Below, one piece after another: positions 9,819 through 18,305 of a stretch of DNA of 64,000 nucleotides. Both the position numbers and the translations under genes were made by a program. The DNA is taken from positions 156,595 to 220,594 of the forward strand of contig WKFK01000010.1 in the NCBI GenBank assembly GCA_014872815.1, in the 5' to 3' direction. Under the pieces are notes generated by a model. That model saw nothing but the letters and a program-made list of their open reading frames with translations. It was not told the DNA's origin and made no database searches. Source of the stretch: Paracoccaceae bacterium (lineage in GTDB: Bacteria; Pseudomonadota; Alphaproteobacteria; Rhodobacterales; Rhodobacteraceae). The stretch's first letter is position 1, and every line of letters begins with the position of its first letter.

Positions 9819-10157
9819 TCAGCCCGCAGTGAGCTCTTCAAAACATTCCTGTGCTTTTGCCGCATACATCATGGCGGGACCACCGCCCATCTGGATTGCC
9901 ATGGCCAGCACATCAGCCACTTCTTCTTTGGTGGCGCCTGCCCGCACAAGGGCGTCACAGTGCAGGGAGATACAAGGTTCGCAGCGGCTGACCACGGCCA
10001 TGCCAAGCGCGACAAACTCCTTGGTCTTCACGTCGAGCACACCGCCTTCTTTCACGGATTTGCTCAATCCACCAAAGGCACGGGCGGTGTCGGGGATGGC
10101 TTTGTTCAATCCGCGTAATTGGGTGCGGGTTTCAGAAATCTTGTCGGTCCAGCTCAT
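9819..10157 (-). CDS. Carboxymuconolactone decarboxylase / AhpD-like protein
   Basis: 112 residues, with AAGGAG correctly placed before the ATG. The CxxC motif CEPC (59-62) followed by His66 is the AhpD-type redox and proton-relay signature of the carboxymuconolactone decarboxylase family. Such proteins reduce peroxiredoxin-like partners or act as alkylhydroperoxidases; gamma-carboxymuconolactone decarboxylation is unlikely with an intact CxxC. It is a single gene on the minus strand, 99 bases from the DUF938 gene upstream of it. Confidence 0.85.
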   Translation of the reverse strand: MSWTDKISETRTQLRGLNKAIPDTARAFGGLSKSVKEGGVLDVKTKEFVALGMAVVSRCEPCISLHCDALVRAGATKEEVADVLAMAIQMGGGPAMMYAAKAQECFEELTAG

Positions 10158-10256
10158 GGGAATCTCCTTGGTTTGCCTGCATCATATTCTGATTGGGGAA
10201 TGTGAATTTGATCTCGATCATGTGCGACGCAAAAAAGGAGCGTGTGACGTGGCGTT

Positions 10257-10916
10257 CTAAGTTGGCGCACGCCAAGTGAGGAGTAGGTTGTTGGCGGGCA
10301 TCTCAACGGCTTCATTGGGTGACAGCCCACAGGTCGCGCCAAAATTCTGGATGTCGGCGTCGGATTTGTACCCGATTTCAGGATCTTGCGCGCGCAGGCT
10401 TTGGTCGAACTGCACATCGCCGTCAGAGACCAAAACCCCATCGCGTGAAAACGGACCGTAGATGACAAGGCATCCGCCTGGTGCCAAAGCTTGTGCCGCT
10501 TCCGAGATGAGCACTTCGGCTTCGGTTTGGCTGATCAGATGCAGCAAGTTGCTGAGAAGGATTAGGTCGGCGGGACTGGAATTACTCCCCCATCCCGGCG
10601 CGGTTGCATCCAGTAGAATGGGCGCCTGCACGTTGGTGAGCGCGGCTTCGGAGAGATAAGCCGCAATGCTGGCGATCCGGTCCTCGGCGACTTCTGTGGG
10701 TTGCCACGCGATTTGGGGAAAGGCCTTGGCATAGGAGACAATGTGCTGACCGGTGCCGCTTGCGATCTCCAAGGCGCGGCCTTGAGCAGGGACAAATTTT
10801 GCCAGTGCCTTGGTTAGCGGCTCCGTGTTGCGCGCCGCAGAAGGGGCAAAGAGTTTGCCGCCGCTGTCTGGCGTGGCAACCGAGGCGCTGTCTGGCAGGT
10901 TGAGGCGGCGGGGCAT
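10257..10916 (-). CDS. DUF938 SAM-dependent methyltransferase-like protein
   Basis: 219 residues. It matches the DUF938 family: N-terminal LFAPSAARNTEPL, the SAM-binding strand ALEIASGTGQHIV (about residues 48-60) and the later LLSNLLHLIS and GPFSRDG segments. DUF938 proteins have a class I methyltransferase fold but no assigned substrate. The start codon shares one base with the stop of the upstream flavoprotein gene (TGATG), so translation is coupled. It is the third gene of a minus-strand set beginning with the aldo/keto reductase. Confidence 0.85.
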   Translation of the reverse strand: MPRRLNLPDSASVATPDSGGKLFAPSAARNTEPLTKALAKFVPAQGRALEIASGTGQHIVSYAKAFPQIAWQPTEVAEDRIASIAAYLSEAALTNVQAPILLDATAPGWGSNSSPADLILLSNLLHLISQTEAEVLISEAAQALAPGGCLVIYGPFSRDGVLVSDGDVQFDQSLRAQDPEIGYKSDADIQNFGATCGLSPNEAVEMPANNLLLTWRAPT

Positions 10917-11992
10917 CAGGCAAACCTCTGAGGATCAATAGCGGCGATGATTTCGGGGTCGATTTCAGGTGTCTGTCCGGAAATCAGGTCAGCGACCAAT
11001 TGCGCCACGGCGGGACAGGATTGAAAGCCATAGCCGCCCTGACAGGCCACCCAGAAGAAACTGGACTCGTTCGCGTCCGGGCCTATCACAAGGTTGCGGT
11101 CGGGTGAAAATGTACGCAGGCCCGCCCATGTGGCTTCGACTCGGGTAACCTCCTCGGTCACAAATTCCTGATAGCGCGCAAGGCCTTCAGCGATAACCAT
11201 GTCGTCTGCCCAGGCGTCAAACGGCTGCATGGGATCTTCTTCGGCTGGCGACACGATGAGGCTGCCTGCGTCCGGTTTGGAATACCAGTTTTCGTGAATA
11301 TCTAACAGCATGGGCCAGGTGCTCACGTCATGCCCTCCCGGCGCTGGAATGCGCGCCATGGAGCGGCGCAGTGGGGAGACGTTGAGCGGCGCGATACCCG
11401 CGAGTTTGGCGACCTCGTCGACCCAGGCGCCAGCAGCGTTTAACAGCATTTTGGCGGTATAGGTTTCGCCGTTTGCCAAAACCTCCCAACCGTCTGCGAG
11501 TTTTGTGATTTTGGTCACCTCTTGACCGGTGTTCACCGCTCCGCCATGGGCTCGGCAGGTTTTGGCGAACCATTGGATTAGCCGGTCCGTGTCGATGTCT
11601 TCGCCGGAGTGATGATGCGCGATGTTGCCAATGGCGTCCATGTTGAGGATCGGCACCATTTCAGAAGCCTGTTGCAGGTCCATCGGAGCGGCGTCAAAGC
11701 TCTCGCAGCACCGTTTGAACGCTTCGTCGTCGCCTTTGGCCGCGAGGAACATCACACCGCGTGGGGAGAGGAAGCTGTCGTCCTCAGATTGGAAGAAGTC
11801 GCCGCTGGCGTGGCTGAGTTCTACCGTGCTTGGGGAGCCGTAGTTGGGTTCAAACATCGCGGCTGACCGCCCAGAGGCGTGGTACCCGAGGGCAGATTCT
11901 CGTTCCAGAACAACCGTTTTGCCGAGCGGAGCAAGGCGGGCGGCAGCGGAGATGCCGCCAATGCCGCCGCCGATGATCAGGAAATCAATCAT
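10916..11992 (-). CDS. FAD-dependent D-amino-acid dehydrogenase, DauA-like
   Basis: 358 residues with an N-terminal dinucleotide fold (GGGIGG, residues 8-13), ESALGYHASGRSAA and, near the C-terminus, WAGLRTFSPD and FFWVACQGGYGFQ. These segments and their spacing recall the D-arginine dehydrogenase DauA of Pseudomonas (similarity judged by eye), a flavoprotein that deaminates D-amino acids without using oxygen. Whether D-arginine is the substrate is open; the partner DauB is not nearby. It overlaps the aldo/keto reductase stop by four bases and abuts DUF938, so the three are co-translated. Confidence 0.8.
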   Translation of the reverse strand: MIDFLIIGGGIGGISAAARLAPLGKTVVLERESALGYHASGRSAAMFEPNYGSPSTVELSHASGDFFQSEDDSFLSPRGVMFLAAKGDDEAFKRCCESFDAAPMDLQQASEMVPILNMDAIGNIAHHHSGEDIDTDRLIQWFAKTCRAHGGAVNTGQEVTKITKLADGWEVLANGETYTAKMLLNAAGAWVDEVAKLAGIAPLNVSPLRRSMARIPAPGGHDVSTWPMLLDIHENWYSKPDAGSLIVSPAEEDPMQPFDAWADDMVIAEGLARYQEFVTEEVTRVEATWAGLRTFSPDRNLVIGPDANESSFFWVACQGGYGFQSCPAVAQLVADLISGQTPEIDPEIIAAIDPQRFA

Positions 11993-12927
11993 GCTTCGTC
12001 CAATCTGTCGGTGGCGGGGGCGGGTGCCTGGCTGAGCGCAGTGATCTCAGCGTAGAGCACGTCGTCCATGTCGAAACGTGTCGCGGCCAGAGAGGGCTCG
12101 AGCTGTGCGAGGTTGCGTGCTGAGAGGATAGGGCTGGGTGCTGCGCTGTGTTTGGCGACCCAGGCGGCAGCCAATGTCGCGGGATGTACATCCCGCGCGG
12201 CCGCCAGTTCATACAGATCGACTGCAGTTTTGTGCATCCAATCAACGTCATAGCGTGCCGCGTAGCGCTCATCTGTGGCCAAGCGTCCTTGCGTGTCTTT
12301 GACACTGTATTTGCCGGTGAGTAGACCGCCGCCAAGCGGAGAATAGGTGACGGGCAGGATGCCAAGGTCTGCGCACATCGGCAGGATCTCCACCTCGGCC
12401 TGACGTTTCACCAAGCTGTACATGGGCTGCAACACGTCGATTGTGAGGTTCAGTTTTGACGCTGCCCAGGCGGCTTTCACCACCTGCCACGCGGCGAAGT
12501 TGGAGAGGCCGATGTGAGAGATCTGCCCGCTGGCTTTGAATTGCGCAAAGGTTTCAAGGGTTTCCTCAATTGGCGTGTCTGCATCAAAGCGGTGCAGGTA
12601 GAGGATGTCGACATGATCCATGTTGAGCCGCTGGCGTGACACATCAAATTGCGACCGCAGATTCTCTGCACCCGCGCCCCCACGGTAGCCGACCTTTGTA
12701 GCGATCACCAAGCGCTCACGAAGGGGTGCAGCTAGCTTGCCGAGGATCGTCTCGCTCGCGCCGTCGGTGTAAAGGTAGGCGGTGTCAAAATGGGTGATGC
12801 CCGCATCCAGGCAGGCGTCAAACATCTCGGCGCTGTCGCGCTCGGAAGCGGTGCCGCCAAACTGCATGGTGCCAAAGGCAAAGCGGCTGATCGGGGTGCC
12901 GTCGGGGCTGGTAAGTGTCTGCGTCAT
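11989..12927 (-). CDS. Aldo/keto reductase
   Basis: 312 residues. The (beta/alpha)8 aldo/keto reductase signature is seen from the N-terminus: FGTMQFGG, THFDTAYLY with the catalytic Asp and Tyr, ATKVG with the catalytic Lys, and LYLHRFD with the catalytic His. It therefore reduces or oxidises a carbonyl with NADP(H). The middle part IGLSNFAAWQV resembles plant/bacterial AKR11-13 members. It is the first gene of the set with the DauA-like and DUF938 genes. The neighbouring LysR gene ends about 50 bases before its start, on the same strand. Confidence 0.88.
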   Translation of the reverse strand: MTQTLTSPDGTPISRFAFGTMQFGGTASERDSAEMFDACLDAGITHFDTAYLYTDGASETILGKLAAPLRERLVIATKVGYRGGAGAENLRSQFDVSRQRLNMDHVDILYLHRFDADTPIEETLETFAQFKASGQISHIGLSNFAAWQVVKAAWAASKLNLTIDVLQPMYSLVKRQAEVEILPMCADLGILPVTYSPLGGGLLTGKYSVKDTQGRLATDERYAARYDVDWMHKTAVDLYELAAARDVHPATLAAAWVAKHSAAPSPILSARNLAQLEPSLAATRFDMDDVLYAEITALSQAPAPATDRLDEA

Positions 12928-12977
12928 GGCGGGACGTTGCCATGTGAACCATTTCGGGGAAAGAGCTTTTTACAAGC

Positions 12978-13850
12978 TCAGGTTGGTTGCGTCGTCAAAG
13001 GTACGGGGTTCACCTCCTGTTGGAGCCACTCAACAACCCGTTGACGATGAGGATGCCGCGAAGTCGGATGAATGAGGTGGTAGGCTTCCGCAGTGGGGGC
13101 CGGTTGCCAAACAACGGTCAGGTGGCCTTGGTCGAGCGCGTCCTGAACCAATAGGCGTGGCGCAAGGGCTATGCCTTGGCCGGTGATAGCTGCGTCTATC
13201 GCGAGCGCGGTTTGATTAAAGGACAGCACCGAATTGGGGTAGGGTAAGCTGTTGCCTTCCAATAGAGTTTTCCACCTTTGGTGGCCGTCTTCTATTAAGG
13301 GGTGTGCCGCGATCTGCGCCAAGGTTTTCAGGTCAGCAGGCAGGGATGGGTGCGTAACAGCCACCAAATTGAGCGGGGCCCACTGCTCGCTGTGCGTTTG
13401 CGGTAAGGATGGCGGTGGCCCTTGACGGATGGCAATGTCTACGGCGTCTTTCGCGAAATCTGTGCGGGTTTCGGAGGCGTGTATGTGTAGCGATATTTCG
13501 GGATGCTGTTCGGCAAATTTCGCCAACCGGGGCACCAGCCATTTTGAGGCCAGGGAAGGCGGCACAGAGAGCGTCACCGTCTGTGTCGCAGGCTTTAGCG
13601 CTTGGGTCGCCGTTTCGATTTGGCGCATCGCTGCAGATACGGCCTCATGGTAGCTGCGGCCTTCTTCTGTGAGAGAAAGGCCCTGCGGAAGGCGGTGAAA
13701 TAGCTTTGTTTGGGTCTGCTGTTCGAGGTTTCGCACCTGCTGTGCCACAGCGCCTTGCGTTAGGTTGAGGGCTTCTGCAGCGCGCCGAAAGCTGCCGTGT
13801 TGAGCGGCGGCGTCAAACATGGACAGACTGTTGAGGTTGATGCGGGTCAT
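12978..13850 (-). CDS. LysR-type transcriptional regulator, GcvA-like
   Basis: 290 residues. The N-terminal winged helix-turn-helix (residues about 4-63) contains LNSLSMFDAAAQHGSFRRAAE and LTQGAVAQQVRNLE, followed by the effector domain starting around residue 90. The wording of the HTH (NSLxxFDAAAxxxSFxxAAxxL) is that of the GcvA/AmpR branch. It is divergent from an SDR gene with a 98-base promoter region containing a large palindrome, the usual arrangement for a LysR protein that controls its neighbour and itself. It may also read into the aldo/keto reductase operon on its own strand. Confidence 0.92.
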   Translation of the reverse strand: MTRINLNSLSMFDAAAQHGSFRRAAEALNLTQGAVAQQVRNLEQQTQTKLFHRLPQGLSLTEEGRSYHEAVSAAMRQIETATQALKPATQTVTLSVPPSLASKWLVPRLAKFAEQHPEISLHIHASETRTDFAKDAVDIAIRQGPPPSLPQTHSEQWAPLNLVAVTHPSLPADLKTLAQIAAHPLIEDGHQRWKTLLEGNSLPYPNSVLSFNQTALAIDAAITGQGIALAPRLLVQDALDQGHLTVVWQPAPTAEAYHLIHPTSRHPHRQRVVEWLQQEVNPVPLTTQPT

Positions 13851-13852
13851 AG

Positions 13853-13885
13853 CGCCTAGGGTGTAGATTTTCTACACTCTAGGCG
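13853..13885. promoter_or_regulatory. 33-base palindrome, probable LysR operator
   Basis: Left arm CGCCTAGGGTGTAGA (13853-13867), spacer TTT, right arm TCTACACTCTAGGCG (13871-13885): 14 of 15 positions pair. The centre includes a T-N11-A box as in LysR sites. It starts 2 bases upstream of the LysR start codon and ends 63 bases before the SDR start. Confidence 0.75.
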
Positions 13886-13948
13886 ACGAAGCATGATTGG
13901 TCAAAAGGGGCGGGATTGGGCAGTGTTGGGCCTCAAAAGGAGCTTGAT

Positions 13949-14644
13949 ATGACCAAAGTGGCACTTATCACCGCTGGTGGCAGCGGACTGGGCGCAGATG
14001 CGGCTAAGAGATTGAAATCAGACGGATTTGAGGTTGGTATTTTGTCCTCTTCCGGTAAAGGTGAGGCCTTGGCTGACACATTGGATGGCGTGGGCGTCAC
14101 CGGGTCCAATTTGGTGCAGGCAGACGTGCAAACGCTTGTAGACAAAGCGCTTTCCAAGTGGGGGTGTGTGGATGTTCTGGTGAATTCTGCCGGTCATGGG
14201 CCCAAGGGAGACATTCTGGAGATCAGTGACGACGACTGGCACCTCGGGATGGAGATTTACCTGATGAATGTGATCCGGCCTACGCGGATTGTGGCGCCGA
14301 TTATGGCGAAGCAGGGCGGGGGATCGATCATCAATATCTCGACTTTTGCCGCGTTTGAGCCGGACTCTCTGTTCCCGACGTCGGGCGTGTTTCGCGCCGG
14401 TTTGGCGAGTTTTACCAAGCTGTTTGCCGACAAGTTTGCAGCGGAAAATGTGCGTATGAACAACATCTTGCCGGGTTTCATCGACAGCCTGCCGGAAACG
14501 GAGGATCGCAAAGCGCGCATTCCGATGGGGCGCTATGGGCGTAGTGAAGAAGTGTCTTCGCTAGTGAGTTATTTGGCGGGGGAGGGCAGCTATGTGACCG
14601 GGCAGAACTGGCGTGTAGACGGCGGGCTGACCAGCCACGTGTGA
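13949..14644 (+). CDS. SDR-fold protein lacking the usual YxxxK pair
   Basis: 231 residues from the ATG at 13949, preceded by AAAAGGAG; an in-frame ATG at 13916 lies before that ribosome-binding site and is rejected. The cofactor loop is TAGGSGLG (8-15), the catalytic-serine strand SIINIST is present, and the C-terminus ends SYVTGQNWRVDGG as in classical SDRs. At the place where classical members have YxxxK the sequence reads TSGVFRAGLASF, so the catalytic Tyr and Lys are missing. SDRs with an RAG segment here exist and their reaction is generally unproven. It is probably controlled by the divergent LysR gene. Confidence 0.85.
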   Translation: MTKVALITAGGSGLGADAAKRLKSDGFEVGILSSSGKGEALADTLDGVGVTGSNLVQADVQTLVDKALSKWGCVDVLVNSAGHGPKGDILEISDDDWHLGMEIYLMNVIRPTRIVAPIMAKQGGGSIINISTFAAFEPDSLFPTSGVFRAGLASFTKLFADKFAAENVRMNNILPGFIDSLPETEDRKARIPMGRYGRSEEVSSLVSYLAGEGSYVTGQNWRVDGGLTSHV

Positions 14645-14690
14645 TGCCGGGTTAACCTTTGCGACGGGCTTTTGCGCATTTTGAAAAGCA

Positions 14691-14733
14691 CGTCGGTATT
14701 GCGTCGGTATCACGTCTGTTTTGCGGAGGTGCG
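14691..14733 (+). repeat. Dispersed 43-base element of 11-base units, copy 1
   Basis: Four consecutive units start CGTCGGTATTG, CGTCGGTATCA, CGTCTGTTTTG, CGGAGGTGCG. The same order of units with few changes occurs at 58279-58321. Here the last unit opens a stem (TGCGGAGG at 14722 with CCTCCGCA at 14753). The element lies between the convergent SDR and quinone-reductase genes and contains no credible ORF. Confidence 0.8.
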
Positions 14734-14760
14734 TTTCTGGGAGTCATGCCAGCCTCCGCA
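14722..14760. other. Stem-loop attached to the dispersed repeat
   Basis: TGCGGAGG pairs with CCTCCGCA over 8 bp, with an inner CTGG/CCAG stem. It could end transcription from the SDR side, but there is no U-run directly after it. Confidence 0.5.
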
Positions 14761-14787
14761 CCTGTTAACCTTTTCAGCCTTGTGGCT

Positions 14788-15381
14788 TCAGTTTGGCGCA
14801 GGTGGCGGCAGGGTGAGGCCACAGTCATAGCTTTGTGAGAGCAGCGCCTCGCGGCGTTTGGCCGAACCGGTGGAGCCGCAGAGAAATTCCATGCGGCGAG
14901 GGGAGAAGCCAAAGAAGCCAAAGGTGCCTGTTGTCCAGCAGGTGTCGAGTGCGGCGCGGTAGCCTTGGCTTTCCACTTCGTCCGAGCGGGCACCGGCGGG
15001 GATCAGCAGCAGGCCGCTGCGGTTGCGTTGCAGAGATTTTTCGGAGTCGTCGAGCTGGTCATAGGCCCAGCCCCAACTCCAGACACGATCGACCCAGCCT
15101 TTGGTCATGGAGGGCATGCCCCACCAAAACAACGGGAAGATCAAACAGATCGCGTCCGCGCGGGCGATGCGGCCCTGTTCGCGGGTCACATCGGCTGGCG
15201 CATTGGTTTTGCCGTCGCTGTCGATGTCGGCCATGGACCAGAGCGGGTTGAAACCTTCCGCGTGCAGATCGGCCAGTTCGGTGCTGTGCCCTGCGGCCTC
15301 AGCGCCGTTCATAAAGTGCTGCGCATTGGCGTGGCTGAAGGAGTTGGGGTTGGGGTGATCAAGAACGGTGAGAACGTGCAT
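14788..15381 (-). CDS. NAD(P)H:quinone oxidoreductase, flavodoxin-fold
   Basis: 197 residues from the ATG complementing 15379-15381; GGAGG lies 7 bases upstream and itself overlaps an earlier in-frame ATG at 15393. The sequence begins MHVLTVLDHPNPNSFSHANA, the FMN phosphate loop typical of Flavodoxin_2/NQO1-like proteins, followed by IARADAICLIFPLFWWGMPSMTKGWVDRV. It should bind FMN or FAD and carry out two-electron reduction of quinones or similar electrophiles. It converges on the SDR gene across the dispersed repeat; no operon partner is seen. Confidence 0.88.
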   Translation of the reverse strand: MHVLTVLDHPNPNSFSHANAQHFMNGAEAAGHSTELADLHAEGFNPLWSMADIDSDGKTNAPADVTREQGRIARADAICLIFPLFWWGMPSMTKGWVDRVWSWGWAYDQLDDSEKSLQRNRSGLLLIPAGARSDEVESQGYRAALDTCWTTGTFGFFGFSPRRMEFLCGSTGSAKRREALLSQSYDCGLTLPPPAPN

Positions 15382-15577
15382 TTGGGCCTCCATTTGCGTG
15401 TTTTAGGTAATGTAGGACCTCAAGTCGGCTTTACCTCAAGGAGAAAGTTTTCTTTTTATTAAATGGTTTAGTTCTCATTTTGAGGTCTTGCTTTTTCAGC
15501 TCTGAGAAAAGTTGACCCAATGCCCCATTGCGGGCGACAGTTGGCGTGTGTGTTTTTGGTGTGTGCGGGTTCTTGAG

Positions 15578-16312
15578 ATGAAAAACCACGTGATTGATAT
15601 CGTGCAAAAATTGGCAGCCCATGTGGAGCCGGTGGCGCGGTGGAAGGTCGCCACGGAAATTTCCGAAAACCTGGGTTTTAGCCACATTTTGGTGGCGCAA
15701 GTGGATGCTGCGGATCGCGGTATCCAATGGGTTAACACCTCCATGAGTATGGACTGGATGGAGGAGTGCTTGTGTGAGGATTATATCGGCATTGATCCTC
15801 TGTTTGAGGGCGTGTTCCAAACCAGGGGGTTGGTGACTCAGCGGACCGGGCTGATGACGCGCTCGCAGGCGCAAACCTCTAAGGCCTTTGCGCTCAATCA
15901 TGGGTTAAAGGCGGCGGGTATGGATGTGTTTGCCTGCTCGCGGTTTGGCACTTCCGGCACCTTGGGCACCCATGTGTCACTGGTGGGGCGCTATAGTCTG
16001 GAGCAGATGACGGGGGCGTGCCCGATTGATTTGGGGTTGTACTCGGGGCTTCTTGCAACCGCGATCACTGCGCCGGTGCCGTCCCGCGCCAATGATCTTT
16101 TGACGCCTCATCCAGATGCATTGTCAGTGCGCCAACGGGAGGTGCTTTCGCTTTTGGCGGAAGGCATGATGACGGCGCGGATTGCCGAGACATTGGGCAT
16201 TTCAGAGGCTGCGGTGAACAAGCATTTCATTGCAGCGCGGCAGAAACTGGATGCAGCCACGCGGGAGCAGGCCATGGCCAAGGCGCTGCTTCAGGGTTTG
16301 ATCTCTTTGTGA
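15578..16312 (+). CDS. LuxR-family regulator with autoinducer-binding-type domain (solo)
   Basis: 244 residues from the ATG at 15578; an open frame runs back to 15512 but lacks a better start. An N-terminal autoinducer-binding-like domain (about residues 15-155) keeps the GIDPLF segment of acyl-homoserine-lactone receptors. A C-terminal LuxR HTH (about 175-235) reads LSVRQREVLSLLAEGMMTARIAETLGISEAAVNKH. No luxI-type synthase gene is present in the window, so it is a solo LuxR as seen here. What it senses is unknown. Confidence 0.88.
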   Translation: MKNHVIDIVQKLAAHVEPVARWKVATEISENLGFSHILVAQVDAADRGIQWVNTSMSMDWMEECLCEDYIGIDPLFEGVFQTRGLVTQRTGLMTRSQAQTSKAFALNHGLKAAGMDVFACSRFGTSGTLGTHVSLVGRYSLEQMTGACPIDLGLYSGLLATAITAPVPSRANDLLTPHPDALSVRQREVLSLLAEGMMTARIAETLGISEAAVNKHFIAARQKLDAATREQAMAKALLQGLISL

Positions 16313-16492
16313 ACCTATCAAAATTTGGACCTGCGCAGGGCCGGTGCCTGCTGTCATGCTCTTAAGAGCGTGAGCGGCAGACAGGCGGTGCCCAATTGCT
16401 GGGCATATGGTTGCCAGAAGGCCTTTATTGAAGGTGCGTGGTTTGTCGCTTTGGCAGAGAACATCGGCGAAGAGTGGCGCCGAGGTCCCCAA

Positions 16493-16523
16493 GGCCCGCG
16501 TGGTTATGTCCGCCACGCGGGCC
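16493..16523. terminator. Strong stem-loop between luxR and lrp genes
   Basis: GGCCCGCGTGG and CCACGCGGGCC form an 11-bp perfect stem with a 9-base loop, followed on the plus strand by GATTTCATTTTG. It lies 28 bases beyond the stop of the minus-strand Lrp gene and 180 bases beyond luxR. The rest of 16313-16492 has no convincing gene. Confidence 0.6.
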
Positions 16524-16550
16524 GATTTCATTTTGAAAATCTGATCGTGT

Positions 16551-17051
16551 TTAAGCGTCGCGGCTGAGACGTTCTTCTAGCACTTCGAACGGCACGCCGG
16601 GCGTGTCTTTGGCGCCGCGGATCACCAGCGAGGTTTTTACGCTGGCCACATTCGGCGCGGAGGTCAGGTCTTCGGTCAGGAAGGTCTGGAAGGTGCTGAG
16701 GTCCGGGGCGACGCATTTCAGGATGAAATCCACCTCGCCATTGAGCATGTGACACTCGCGCACAAGCGGCCAGTCGCGGCAGCGGTCCTCAAAGGCGGAG
16801 AGGTCTGCTTCGGCCTGGCTGACGAGGCCGACCATGGCAAAGACCTGCACCTCAAAGCCCAATTCGCGGCTGTCGACGTCGGCGTGATAGCCGCGGATGT
16901 AGCCTGCGTCTTCCAGCGTGCGCACGCGGCGCAGACAGGGTGGGGCGGATATGCCGACTCGCTTGGCGAGCTCAACATTGGTCATGCGGCCGTCGGCCTG
17001 TAACTCTGCGAGGATTTTGCGATCGATGGGATCAAGCCGGTGTCCGGGCAT
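16551..17051 (-). CDS. Lrp/AsnC-family transcriptional regulator
   Basis: 166 residues starting at MPGHRLDPIDRKIL; a TTG seven codons upstream is possible but less likely. The N-terminal HTH (residues about 4-60) contains RMTNVELAKRVGISAPPCLRRVRTLE and the C-terminal RAM domain (about 65-150) has ECHMLNGEVDFILKCV. These proteins sense amino acids and bind DNA as octamers. It is divergent from trxB across 218 bases; two GCGCAAT repeats 21 bases apart lie in that region and could be part of its own operator. Confidence 0.92.
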   Translation of the reverse strand: MPGHRLDPIDRKILAELQADGRMTNVELAKRVGISAPPCLRRVRTLEDAGYIRGYHADVDSRELGFEVQVFAMVGLVSQAEADLSAFEDRCRDWPLVRECHMLNGEVDFILKCVAPDLSTFQTFLTEDLTSAPNVASVKTSLVIRGAKDTPGVPFEVLEERLSRDA

Positions 17052-17104
17052 GTATCTCGTCTCGTTGGTCAATTTTGCGGTTGTTATAGCATCAAAGGGC
17101 GCAT

Positions 17105-17132
17105 GCGCAATTATATTTCGTGTTAGCGCAAT
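17105..17132. promoter_or_regulatory. Phased GCGCAAT repeats in the lrp-trxB promoter region
   Basis: GCGCAAT occurs at 17105-17111 and 17126-17132, exactly 21 bases apart (two helical turns), with an AT-rich stretch between. Phased half sites are usual for Lrp-type regulators. Assignment to this regulator is inferred. Confidence 0.35.
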
Positions 17133-17269
17133 ATCCTTTTACGGTTTTCTGCCGACTGCTGATTTTTTGGACCACACGTTTTGGTTTTGGGTCTTGGGCT
17201 TTTCCTGACGTGTGCGGAGGGCTATATCGGCTAGCGACTTAGATTTTGCAACGCGGAAAGGTGCCTTTC

Positions 17270-18211
17270 ATGGCCGAGACAAAACACACCAAGGTTCTGA
17301 TTATTGGGTCTGGACCTGCGGGCTATACTGCGGGCGTTTATGCGAGCCGCGCAATGCTGGAGCCGGTGCTGGTGCAGGGCATGGAGCCGGGTGGGCAATT
17401 GACCACCACAACTGAGGTCGAAAACTGGCCATCCTTTGTGGAGGTGCAGGGGCCTGAGCTGATGGTGAAGATGGAAGAGCACGCCCGCGCGATGGGCTGC
17501 GAGATCATCGGCGACATGATTGTGGACCTTGATCTGAGCGAGCGTCCTTTCAAGGCCAAAGGCGATAGCGGCACGCTCTATACGGCGGATGCCGTGATCC
17601 TTTGTACCGGTGCACGGGCCAAGTGGCTGGGGCTGGAGAGCGAAGAGGCCTTTAAAGGCTTTGGCGTTTCGGCGTGCGCGACCTGTGACGGGTTCTTTTA
17701 CCGCGGTAAGGAGATTGTGGTTGTTGGTGGTGGCAACACCGCGGTTGAGGAAGCGCTGTTCCTGACCAACTTTGCCTCCAAAGTGACCTTGATCCACCGT
17801 CGTGATGAGCTGCGTGCGGAGAAGATCCTGCAGGAGCGCCTGTTCAAGAACGAAAAGATCGAAACGCTCTGGTTCCATGAGCTGGAAGAGGTTGTCGGGG
17901 ATGACAATCCCAAGGGTGTGACCGGTGTGAAGGTGAAGCACGTGGAAACGGGCGAGATCAGCGAAATCTCGGCGGCGGGCGTGTTCATCGCGATTGGTCA
18001 CGCGCCGGCGAGTGAGTTGGTGAAAGACCAGCTGGAGCTGCACAATGGTGGCTATGTGAAAGTGGAGCCGGGCACCGCGAAGACCTCCATTCCGGGCGTG
18101 TTTGCGGCGGGTGATCTGACCGATCACGTGTACCGCCAGGCTGTGACCTCTGCAGGGATGGGGTGCATGGCGGCGCTGGATGCAGAGAAGTTTATCGCTG
18201 AAAACGAGTAA
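17270..18211 (+). CDS. trxB: Thioredoxin reductase
   Basis: 313 residues from the ATG at 17270. The FAD fold starts at [20 protein letters not shown], the redox-active disulfide is CATC (Cys136 and Cys139), and the NADPH-binding motif [13 protein letters not shown] follows, then the C-terminal FAD segment [20 protein letters not shown]. All are in the order of low-molecular-weight bacterial TrxB. It transfers electrons from NADPH to thioredoxin in the cytoplasm. It is monocistronic with a strong terminator after it. No thioredoxin gene is in the window. Confidence 0.96.
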   Translation: MAETKHTKVLIIGSGPAGYTAGVYASRAMLEPVLVQGMEPGGQLTTTTEVENWPSFVEVQGPELMVKMEEHARAMGCEIIGDMIVDLDLSERPFKAKGDSGTLYTADAVILCTGARAKWLGLESEEAFKGFGVSACATCDGFFYRGKEIVVVGGGNTAVEEALFLTNFASKVTLIHRRDELRAEKILQERLFKNEKIETLWFHELEEVVGDDNPKGVTGVKVKHVETGEISEISAAGVFIAIGHAPASELVKDQLELHNGGYVKVEPGTAKTSIPGVFAAGDLTDHVYRQAVTSAGMGCMAALDAEKFIAENE

Positions 18212-18233
18212 GTGTTCGCGCTTCTGCAAATGG

Positions 18234-18262
18234 AACGGGGTCGCCTTTGCGGCCCCGTTTTT
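18234..18262 (+). terminator. Rho-independent terminator of trxB
   Basis: AACGGGGTCGC pairs with GCGGCCCCGTT (11 positions including one wobble) around a CTTT loop, followed by a run of Ts interrupted only after 18262. It begins 22 bases after the trxB stop. Confidence 0.9.
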
Positions 18263-18305
18263 CGTTAGGCTGTGCGCAGTTGCGCAGGGGGCTGCGCCTT
18301 GACCC

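Noticed and set aside
16325..16567. 80-codon frame between luxR and lrp genes
   Set aside because: It runs through the 11-bp stem-loop and over the lrp stop, with no family resemblance.
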